This document shows positions 56,291-64,000 of a stretch of 64,000 bases of DNA, one piece after another. The translations under genes were made by a program, and so were the position numbers. The stretch spans positions 14,366,200 to 14,430,199 of the forward strand of contig NC_092474.1 in the NCBI RefSeq assembly GCF_047495875.1, written 5' to 3'. Under the pieces are notes generated by a model. That model was not told the origin of the DNA, searched no databases, and worked only from the letters and a program-made list of their open reading frames with translations. Position 1 is the first letter of the stretch, and each line of letters starts with the position of its first letter. Source of the stretch: Pithys albifrons albifrons. Taxonomy: Eukaryota > Chordata > Aves > Passeriformes > Thamnophilidae.

Positions 56291-57397
56291 CTGGCCAGCT
56301 CCCACAGCCTCTATTCCCATTGCTGCCATGCCTGGATCCATGTACAGCTCCCACTGGGCTCAGCATGGAAGCAGCAGCCAGGAGCTGGAAGAGGGAAAGG
56401 AGCAGCTCTCACCTCCTTGCAGTTGGCCTTGACCCAACGAGAAGGATCAACAGGGACCAACCACTCTGGATTTATTTCTTCTGCACCTCTGAATGTTTCT
56501 GCTGCTCTGCCCTAAGACAACATCAGCCAAGTCACCTGAAATTCCAGGTGTCTGGAGCAGATGAGGAACTGGCACTGGGTCAGGAACTGCTGGGATGGAG
56601 TTTAAGAAGCTCCTTATCCCCTCTCAGCTCCTTGTTTGTGCAGGCAGTACCAGCAGCACGGGGTGGGCAGCACCAGCCTACCTGAAGATGTGACTCTCCA
56701 CTGTTTCTGTGTTCCTGGGTGGCTTCCAGATGCACCAGAGGGGTGCCAGACAGGCAGGAGCACCTGCCAGACATCCCACAAATTAGAGATCCCAGCCCAA
56801 AGGAGAGCCTGGCTATGCCCTGCCAAGGTGCCAGTCCCTGCAGGGCTGCTTCCCTGTTTCTGGAGGTGTTTGTCTCAATGTTGTGCTGCCATTGTGCCTC
56901 CTGAAATGCTGCCAGTTTGGGGCTGTCACTGACAATCTCCTCAGCATCCAAAGAGCCTCTCTTGCCTGCCTGTCCTGCCTGGTGTCCCCATCTCCCCTCC
57001 TTTGGCTGCTGCTGTACCATGCACTGGAGATTGCTGCAAAGAAACCCTTCACACTCCTCAATTTAATAATCTCCTGGAATCCTCGCAGCCTTGCAGATCT
57101 GCTTATGAATAAATTAGCTGTGCTTTGTGAGACTAAATACATCTGCACGCTCTGGAAACACTCGTAATGACACTGGGGGTGTAATCATGTGTTAGAGGCA
57201 AGAGGATGTTTGTTGCCATTGTGATTTATTTTCCTGGAGTTCCTGCCATCCTGCCTAAGGTGATTCCTGGTGGTGGGAGACTCCGTGGTGTTTGGTGAAG
57301 TGCTGGTGGTTCCTGAAGGAACATCTGGTCCTCACTCTGCTGGGATCACATCGCCCTGGCCTGGTGTAGCAGTGAGAGCTGTAACAGTGACAAGAAC
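56291..57397. other. No recognised feature
   Basis: About 1.1 kb. Frames of 146 and 111 codons on the minus strand overlap ones on the plus strand. No domain recognised. Confidence 0.45.
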
Positions 57398-58075
57398 AGA
57401 CTCATGGAATCAGTTGGGTTGGAAGAGATCTCTGAGATCATCAAGTCCAACCCTTGATCCAACAGCACTCTGATTACCAGATCATGGCACTGAGTGCCAC
57501 ATCCAGTCTCATCTTAAAAACCTCCAGGGACAGTAAATCCACGCCCTCTCTGGGCAGCCATTCCAATGCCTGAGCACTCTCTCTGTAAATAATTTCTTTC
57601 TAATATCCAACCTAAAACTTCCCTGGCAGAGCTTAAGCCTGTGCCCTTTTGTTCTGCTGCTGGTTTCCTGGGAGGAGACCAACCCCCCACCTGGCTACAA
57701 CCTCCTGTAAGGGAGTTGTAGGGAGTGATGAGGTTCCCCCTGAGCCTCCTCTTCTCCAGGCTGAACACCCCCAGCTCCCTCAGCCTCTCCCCACAGCACT
57801 TGTGCTCCAGTCCCTTCTCCAGCCTCGTTGCTCTTCTCTGGCCCCGCTCCAGCCCCTCAATCTCTTGCCTCAACTGAGGGGCCCAGAACTGAACACAACA
57901 CTCAAGGTGTGGCCTCCCCAAGGCAGAGTCCAGGGGAAGGGTCACTGCCCTGGGCCTGCTGGCCACGCTAGTTTGGATCCAGGACAGGATCCCATTGGCC
58001 ACCTGGGCACACTGTTGGCTCCTGTTGAGCTTCCTGTCCCTCAGACCCCCAGGTTCCTCTGCCTGGCTGCTCTCC
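57398..58075 (-). repeat. CR1 LINE 3' UTR and late ORF2, group 4, minus
   Basis: The terminus is at the left (AGACTCATGGAATCAGTTGG), then CTGAGATCATCAAGTCCAAC and CTGGGCAGCCATTCCAATGC. Next comes late ORF2 up to CTCTGCCTGGCTGCTCTCCA. The minus-strand reading of 57771-58075 recurs almost unchanged at 62850-63156. Antisense frames are coincidental. Confidence 0.93.
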
Positions 58076-58499
58076 AGGATCTCAGAATATGCTGAGTTGG
58101 AAGGGACCCACAAGGATCATCCAGTCCGACCCTTAACCCTGCACAGGACCATCCCCAGGAGTCACACCCTGTGCCCCAGAGCATCATCCAAACACTCCTG
58201 GAGCTCTGGCAGCCTTGGGGCTGTGCCCACTGCCCTGGGGAGCCTGCTCAGTGCCCACCACCCTCTGGGGGAAGAATCTTTTCCTGAGATCCAACCTGAC
58301 CCTGCCCTGACACAGCTCCAGCCATTCCCTGGGTCCTGTCACTGGTCACACAAAACAGAGATTGGAGCTGTCCCTCAGGAGGAGCTGCAGACACCAGTGA
58401 ATTCTGCCCTCAGTCTCCTCTTCTCCAGCTGAACACACCAAGTGCCCTCAGCCCCTCCTCACACACCTTCCCCACCAGACCCTTCCCCATCTTCGTTTT
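58076..58499 (-). repeat. CR1 LINE 3' region, group 1, minus, split by an LTR
   Basis: It begins directly after the group 4 body with GGATCTCAGAATATGCTGAG and continues to CCCTTCCCCATCTTCG, where the LTR at 58500 interrupts. The text resumes at 59122. The direct junction with the group 4 body is shared with the tract at 62527-63156. Confidence 0.93.
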
Positions 58500-59121
58500 T
58501 GTTATGGGTTCACCCAGGTGGGCCTAAATTTGGACTCTGGAGTCTGGACTAGGCCGAAGCTGTCAGCTGACTTGAGCTGGGCTGAGCCAACAGCTGACCT
58601 CTTCTAGCCAGTAACTTTGTATTCCATCCCACATTATGGCATCATCTCCAGGGAAGCAGGAACCAGTGTGGGAGTGGTTAAGGCAGTGGCTTCTCAGCCT
58701 CCTCTTGGGAGGACACACGATGCTGTCCCAGGGGGGATGGAGAGGACCAGGCCCACCACTGGCTCACAGGGTACCTCAGGAAAGTAAATTGTGTTGTTCT
58801 GGGTCTCTCCTTTCTGCTTGGGTTTGTCTCCCTGGGGAATAAGGTTTTTCTTAAGTAATGTGGAGTTAAGACAGTAGAATTTGTGTGTTCGTTATGAAGT
58901 GGGAAATTTGTTATTGCAGTCTTGTGTGAGTGTATATTTGTACTCTCTTCTAATTGTCTCTTCCTTTCTGTGAAAAATATATGTAGTTTTAGTATAAACG
59001 TGGTTTGAAGTGTTTTTTTTTTCCTTTCCCGTCTCTTTTCCTCCCTTTCCCTGGTCTTAGGAGGGAGGTTTTTCTCTCTGTGCTTGGGTGGGTTGGCAGT
59101 TGCTTATCTCAAACCAAGACA
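58500..59121. mobile_element. Solo LTR, form C relative, inserted in CR1
   Basis: A 622-bp unit from TGTTATGGGTTCACCCAGG to CTCAAACCAAGACA. Flanks GTTTT and GGTTT match at four of five bases, and removing it rejoins the CR1 phrase CATCTTCG...CTCCTTTGGACAC. The right part is pyrimidine-rich like the other form C copies and shares the AACCAAGACA end with 59355-59920. Direction is unresolved. Confidence 0.87.
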
Positions 59122-59205
59122 GGTTTCCTCCTTTGGACACTCTCCAATAGCTTTAGGTCCTTCTTAGATTGTGGTGTCCAAAACTGCACTATCAAAACTG
59201 CAACC
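59122..59205 (-). repeat. CR1 LINE, 5' piece after the LTR, minus
   Basis: TCCTCCTTTGGACACTCTCC, TTAGGTCCTTCTTAGATTG and GGTGTCCAAAACTGCAC continue the copy interrupted at 58499, reaching late ORF2. Confidence 0.88.
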
Positions 59206-59354
59206 AAATATGAGGGCAGCATGCAGAGACCCGGGACCCCACACACGTGCTGCCATGTCAGTGGAACTTGCTGTAGGCACTTTGTCAACAGCTTTGAATT
59301 TCTGAGAGAGATGAAGTGTAAGATCAATGCACCTCCTTCACAAGCTCAGGATAC

Positions 59355-59920
59355 TGTGATGGTTTGATCCAGGCCTTCCTTGGTACCCAGATGTAACTGG
59401 GGAGGGGCTTGTCAGGTATTCCTCACCCATTTTTTACCTCCCATGGGACAAGGGAGGATATGAGACAGGGAGATAGGAAGTTGTTGGTTCTTCTGTTTCC
59501 AGCGAGAGTTGGGAGCAAGGAGTTTTTGCTGCTCTCAGTCCCTTATTGGAGCCACACAGAAGATTGGAGAGTAGATGTGAGTGAGGGGGTGTGAGAGAGG
59601 GGCCTGGCTTTCTTCTGAGAGTGGTTAGTAGGGTTGTATTGTACTGGTTTGCTTTGGGGGTGGGTGGGGGTGTTTGGTACCTATTGCTGCTGTTTTGTCT
59701 CTTTGTTGTCCCTTTTTCCCCCTTCCCTTTTCCCTTTCCCTCGTGTGGGTGCACATTGTATACATACAATTGCAAATGTGTAGAAATATACATATATATA
59801 CCCTGACTTAATTCAGTTTCTTTCAAGTTCTTTTTTCCCTTTTTCCTTTTCCCTGCTTTGAGGAACGGAGGGAGAAGGAGAGACAGCTCAGGGCCGGGAA
59901 AGCAAAACGAAACCAAGACA
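59355..59920. mobile_element. Solo LTR, form C (copy 3)
   Basis: A 566-bp unit from TGTGATGGTTTGATCCAGG to GAAACCAAGACA, related at the start to 10286-10820 and at the end to 58500-59121. It holds a pyrimidine-rich block near 59700 and a TATATATA run near 59791. Flanks GATAC and CCCAC do not match, so either a boundary is misplaced or a flank was lost. A 259-codon minus frame runs from unannotated DNA into it and is not a gene call. Confidence 0.78.
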
Positions 59921-60737
59921 CCCACCTGCCCCCAGCCTTGGGTTTGGGCATGGACACCACTCCAGGAGCTGCTACACCTTGGACTGTAGTTTGAGGTGGC
60001 ATCTTTCATTACTGTCCTCACAGGATGACTTTCCTCACCAGCAGTCTTGATTGCTGAAGAACTGCTTTGTGACAAGACAGGCCCAGGACTGACATTAGCA
60101 GATAGAAAGAAACCACCCTGTGGTTTTCTTAACTCTTCTTCCTGTGCTTCCTCACTCTCCTGTAAATGATTCGCTTTATTCTTGAAACCACTGATCAGTT
60201 CCAGATAATGCAAATTCCAGCTGCAGGGGAAGACTCTATTTTCTTCTTGCTCTGTGAGATTAATCTTACTGAAAAAATGGTTCTGGAATTACACCTGCTT
60301 AATAAAAAATAACTGCCTGATGCAAGAACAGTCTAACACAGGCCTTTTGGGCAAAGAGGGTGTCCTGTTTCCTCTCTCACACTTCTGGAGCAAGTGGGGT
60401 TTCTATACACCACCCCTCTAGACTTGGAGGAGCAATTAGTGCAGGGCTTCAACAGACTCTGAAGCCAAACTTTACCTCATGTCTCTGGAGCAGCCAAGAG
60501 TGAAATCTTGCTGGGTCTTTAGAAATCCTCGTGGTTCCAGTGAGCTGCCTTTGCACATGGGATTCATCCCACTAAGTGCAGGTGTCTCCAAGGGAGTCAC
60601 TCTGGCCCGTGGAGACATGGCTGTGGGCCTTGGAGCTCACCCTAAAGGAGGTATCCTAAACTTATGGCTTATATCCTAAAAATGCCTATTTCTCCCCTTG
60701 GATCTCAAGGCTCAGCTCACTGGTTTACCTGTAGATG
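59921..60737. other. No recognised feature
   Basis: About 820 bases. The upstream half of the 259-codon minus frame (59434-60213) lies here. I checked it for retroviral motifs by eye and found none. Confidence 0.4.
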
Positions 60738-60850
60738 TAGAATCACAGAATAGTTAAGCTTGGAAAAGACCTTTAAGATCATCAAGTTCAACGAACTGTC
60801 TTCTTGATAGACAGTTTAAATTAGGATAAATTAGTCCCATCCTGAGCACC
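60738..60850 (-). repeat. CR1 LINE tail, group 3, minus
   Basis: TAGAATCACAGAATAGTTAA, GCTTGGAAAAGACCTTTAAG, ATCATCAAGTTCAACG, then a decayed part. About 60 bp are certain. Confidence 0.82.
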
Positions 60851-61139
60851 CATAATGAAAATAATTTCCTCTTCCACTATTTACATAAAATATCCAATAA
60901 ACATTCTTTCTGCATTGAATATTCATCACCACAGGCTCTTCCACCTCTCCCACACAAAGCCTCTGAGAACAGGAGACTCAGCTCCCCACCTGGGACGTGT
61001 GTTCCCTTGGTCTGGGTCACTCAGCCACAGAGCTGGACCCTGACCATGCCACACACCTCTGTCCCAATCTGCTTTGTGACAAGGTGCTCTTGCTCAGGTC
61101 CTTTGCTCTGAGGCTTTGGGAGGGTTGTTCAGCTGCTGG

Positions 61140-61212
61140 ATCTGGCAGTGCTGTTTTAGTGGTTGGACTCAAAGAACTTAGAGGTCTTTTCCAACCTTAG
61201 TGATCCTGTGGT
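61140..61212 (+). repeat. CR1 LINE tail fragment, group 3
   Basis: TTAGTGGTTGGACTCAAAGA, ACTTAGAGGTCTTTTCCAAC, CTTAGTGATCCTGTGG. About 70 bp of tail. Confidence 0.85.
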
Positions 61213-61899
61213 CCATGGATGGTCCATGCCTGTCTGAACATCCAAGGTGGACATGTTTCTTTCTTCCCTTCTCCCCTTGGCTCAGTGCAGGACCCCCTTC
61301 TCCCTCCCAGTGTGTTCATAAAGTCTGGCCCATTTTCAGCTGTTCAACACCAGATAATGATCTCAGTCTGAAGCCACTGCAGGGAGTTGCTGAGACACTG
61401 CTGAGGTGGAACAGACACCAGGATTAGACTGAGTGTGTGGCCATTGGAGTGGAGCACAGAGGAGGAACGCCTGTAAAGAAAACAGTGATGAGAAGAGGGA
61501 AGTCAAATAACAAAGAAAGGAATGTGATAAAGAAATGCACCAAATCATTCAAATTTATCACAGCAAATATGTTTGTTCTCCTGTTTGCTGAATCAGGTCA
61601 TGAATTATGTTCAGCAAACAGACAAACACAGTAACTAAAGGCACATTAGTTCTTTCATTTTTATTTGTGAGTGTGTATGGGAAGAGAAACATGATAAGAA
61701 AAGTAATGAATTTTTCTTTTTAAAATTAATAGTTTTGTGTTTCACTGTGGATCATCTGCCTCAGTCTGGCCTGTTTGGTGCAGGAGCAGGAGAACCCAGA
61801 GCTCAACTTCAGCTCAACTCCCACTGCTCCACCACAGCAGAGATATGAAAGTTGTTTCCGTGGAATGGGACACTGAGACACAGGAATGTTCAGTGATAC
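61213..61899. other. No recognised feature
   Basis: About 690 bases, AT-rich near 61540-61730. No gene or repeat recognised. Confidence 0.45.
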
Positions 61900-62526
61900 A
61901 TATTTCTGGTCAATGGAGCTGGGAACAAGTCACAAATGGTGTTCCCAAGGCCTCAGTGCTGAGGACAGACCTGTTTAACATCTTTATCAGTGACCTGGCC
62001 CAGGGAATTCAGTGTTCCCACAGTCAGTTCCCAGCTGACACTGAGGTGGGTGGGATGTGGATCTACTGGAGGACAGGAAGGCTCTGCAGAGGGATCTGGA
62101 CAGGCTGGATCCATGGGCTGAAGCCGGTGGGGTGAGGGACAGCAGGGCCAAGTGTCGGGTCCTGTACTTGTGTCACCACAACCCCACGGAGTGCTCCAGA
62201 CTGGAAAGCAGGAAAGGAACCTCGCTGACAATGCCTGGACATCAGTCCAGGTGAGCCCAAGTGGGCAAGAGGTCAATGGCCCCTGTGCTGCCCCAGCCCA
62301 TGGTGTGTCACAGGGCCAGGGCAGTGCCCGTCCCAGTGCTGGCACTGCTGAGGCACCTCCAGCCCTGGGGCAGTTCTGGGCCCCTCAGACAGGAGAGACA
62401 CTGAGGGGCTGGAGCGTGTCCAGGGCAGGGAACGGAGCTGGGAAGGGGCTGGAGCAGCAGGAGGGGCTGAGGGAGCTTGGGGGGCTCAGCCTGGAGAAAA
62501 GGAGGCTCAGGGGGGACCTTCTGGCT
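61900..62526 (+). repeat. CR1 LINE, late ORF2 to 3' UTR, group 3, left part of a split copy
   Basis: It starts in ORF2 (TGTTTAACATCTTTATCAGT at 61973), passes GGCTGGATCCATGGGCTGAA, CCATGGTGTGTCACAGGGCC and GAGAAAAGGAGGCTCAGGGG, and breaks after CTTCTGGCTCTGCAA. An unbroken copy (27265-27820) continues with TCCCTGCCAGG at that point. Here a 630-bp tract follows. Confidence 0.93.
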
Positions 62527-63156
62527 CTGCAACTCCTCCTGAGGGACAGCTCCAATCTCTGTTTTGTGTGACCAGTGACAGGACTCAGGGAATGGCTGGA
62601 GCTGTGTCAGGGCAGGGTCAGGTTGGATCTCAGGAAAAGGCTCTTCCCCCAGAGGGTGGTGGGCACTGAGCAGGCTACCCAGGGCAATGGGCACAGCCCC
62701 AAGGCTGCCAGAGCTCCAGGAGTGTTTGGATGATGCTCTGGGGCAGAGGGTTTGACTCCTGGGGATGGTCCTTTGCAGGGTTAAGGGTCGGACTGGATGA
62801 TCCTTGTGAGTCCCTTCCAACTCAGCATATTCTGAGATCCTGGAGAGCAGCCAGGCAGAGGGACCTGGGGGGACTGAGGGACAGGAAGCTCAACAGGAGC
62901 CAACAGTGTGCCCAGGTGGCCAAGAAGGCCAAGGGGATCCTGGCCTGGATCCAAAGTAGCGTGGCCAGCAGGCCCAGGGCAGTGACCCTTCCCCTGGACT
63001 CTGCCTTGGGGAGGCCACACCTTGAGTGTTGTGTTCAGTTCTGGGCCCCTCAGTTGAGGCAAGAGATTGAGGGGCTGGAGCGGGGCCAGAGAAGAGCAAC
63101 GAGGCTGGAGAAGGGACTGGAGCACAAGTGCTGTGGGGAGAGGCTGAGGGAGCTGG
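62527..63156 (+). repeat. 630-bp CR1 tract, inverted near-copy of 57771-58390
   Basis: The tract holds a group 1 tail (to CAACTCAGCATATTCTGAG) joined directly to a group 4 late ORF2 body. It is the reverse complement of 57771-58390 with about 16 substitutions, a 9-bp indel and a 1-bp indel by eye. The last 200 bp (62957-63156) are identical to 57771-57970. Both ends sit at short shared words (CTCTGCA and GGGAGCTGG) of the host CR1 copy. Confidence 0.93.
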
Positions 63157-63440
63157 AGGGGGTTGGCCTCTGCTCCAGGGAACAGGGACAGGAGGAGAGG
63201 GCACAGCCTCAGGCTGGGCCAGGAGAGGGGCAGGATGGGTATTGGGGAAATTCCTTCATTGAGAGGGTTGTTCAGCCCTGGCACAGCTGTCCAGGGCACT
63301 GGTGGAGTTCCCATCCCTGGAGGGATTCAAGAGAAGTGTAGATGTGGCACCTGGGGATGTGGTTTGCTGGTGGCCCTGGCAGTGCTGCCCATCCCAGTTG
63401 GACTGAATGATCTTAAAGGTCTTCTTTAATTCTATGATTC
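63157..63440 (+). repeat. CR1 LINE 3' UTR, group 3, right part of a split copy
   Basis: The host copy resumes with TCTGCTCCAGGGAACAGGGA, then GATGTGGCACCTGGGGATGT, and ends AAAGGTCTTCTTTAATTCTA, TGATTCC. It is colinear with the reference copy at 27265-27820. Confidence 0.92.
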
Positions 63441-64000
63441 CTTTTTCTCCATTTTATCCATTTAGCAACTAAGGTAGTTCAATTTGCTCACATCTTTTGT
63501 GGTCTCTGGAAAACAGAAGGACCATTAATGAGTCTTGCTGGAATCTCTCTGTGGCAAATGTTTTTGATGCAGGGATGAAACACAACAGGCTTCTGAATAA
63601 ATATGGTTTCCTAACCACTAAAGCAGCTTTGCCTCCACATCTCCTCAGGGAAGACAAGGCCCTGCAGAGCTGTGTTTCTCTGACAGGGGACTGGGACCGT
63701 GTGGAAGTTCAGAAGGGGGAGAGGACACACAAACCTGAGATGAACCGAATGCGGATGTTTGGGGAATCTGAGATGAGGACCAAACGCAAGGAGCAGCAAA
63801 GTGACACTGTCAGTGGCACCTCCTGGCTCTCTGAAACATGAGGTGGTGGAAACATCAATCTGATGACTTCTGCTGCCTCTTCTGGGCCACGGCTCAGTCT
63901 CTCCAGGGAATGACTTCACATTGTCTTCGTGGAATATCACCCTGTGGAGGCTCTTCCACTTTGAATAGCAAAGCAAACAGCTGCATCTGCTGCCCCATTG
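63441..64000. other. No recognised feature; uncalled 114-codon frame
   Basis: About 560 bases to the window edge. Positions 63497-63841 hold a plus-strand frame of 114 codons, which is hydrophilic and charged toward its C-terminus. I do not recognise its product, and no splice or promoter context supports it. An opposite frame of 121 codons overlaps it. Confidence 0.4.

Noticed and set aside
58660..58740. tRNA-like phrase GAGTGGTTAAGGCAGTGGC
   Set aside because: It resembles the A-box region of a serine or leucine tRNA, but the acceptor stem and TPsiC arm do not follow, and it lies inside an LTR.
59434..60213. 259-codon minus frame as a possible retroviral or host gene
   Set aside because: It crosses an LTR boundary, has no motif I recognise and has no transcription context.
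62781..63314. 177-codon minus frame
   Set aside because: It is the antisense of CR1 sequence, and similar frames appear opposite other CR1 copies.

Overview
The window looks like bird nuclear DNA, most likely from a songbird. CR1 LINE fragments dominate (about 35 pieces on both strands, usually 5'-truncated with the typical 3' tail). They are mixed with many short LTR copies of bird endogenous retrovirus type and a few large minisatellites. I see no mammalian L1 or Alu, no bacterial gene layout and no operons. I recognise no protein-coding gene, exon, tRNA or rRNA. Every long open frame falls in a tandem repeat, in an LTR, in a CR1 remnant, or in ordinary sequence with nothing to support it. 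I read this as an intergenic or intronic repeat-rich stretch.

Layout. 0.2-1.2 kb holds a bird repeat, probably retrovirus-derived. 2-8.6 kb holds CR1 pieces and a 23-bp minisatellite. 8.7-19.3 kb has five solo LTRs among CR1 pieces and unannotated DNA. 19.3-22 kb is a cluster of CR1 3' ends. 23.4-24.6 kb is a 1.24-kb minisatellite with a 10-bp unit. 26-37 kb has three more solo LTRs, CR1 pieces and a G-rich minisatellite of 0.79 kb. 38-44 kb has CR1 pieces, a different LTR and a very old CR1 body. 44.7-46.3 kb is an LTR carrying another LTR and a private CAG-rich minisatellite. 47.5-59.9 kb has further LTRs, two of them inside CR1 copies. 61.9-63.4 kb is a CR1 copy split by a 630-bp tract that is an inverted near-copy of sequence 4.1 kb upstream.

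In all there are 15 LTR copies (about 10 kb by eye, roughly 16 percent of the window) and no internal retroviral region between any pair. All therefore appear to be solo LTRs. Seven have perfect target-site duplications (TSDs): six of 5 bp and one of 4 bp. Five more have a 5-bp duplication with one mismatch, and the 40.3-kb copy is a perfect 5-bp case included in the six. One family splits into a long form A (705-719 bp, five copies) and a short form B (627 bp, three copies). Form A carries a near-perfect inverted repeat that form B lacks.

CR1 group numbers 1-4 and LTR letters A-F are working labels defined here by shared sequence, not database subfamily names. All identities and boundaries were read by eye and may be off by a few bases. 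No previously undescribed gene system is visible. The best leads are the 630-bp converted or inserted tract, the LTR inverted repeat, the nested LTR and the LTR-borne minisatellite.
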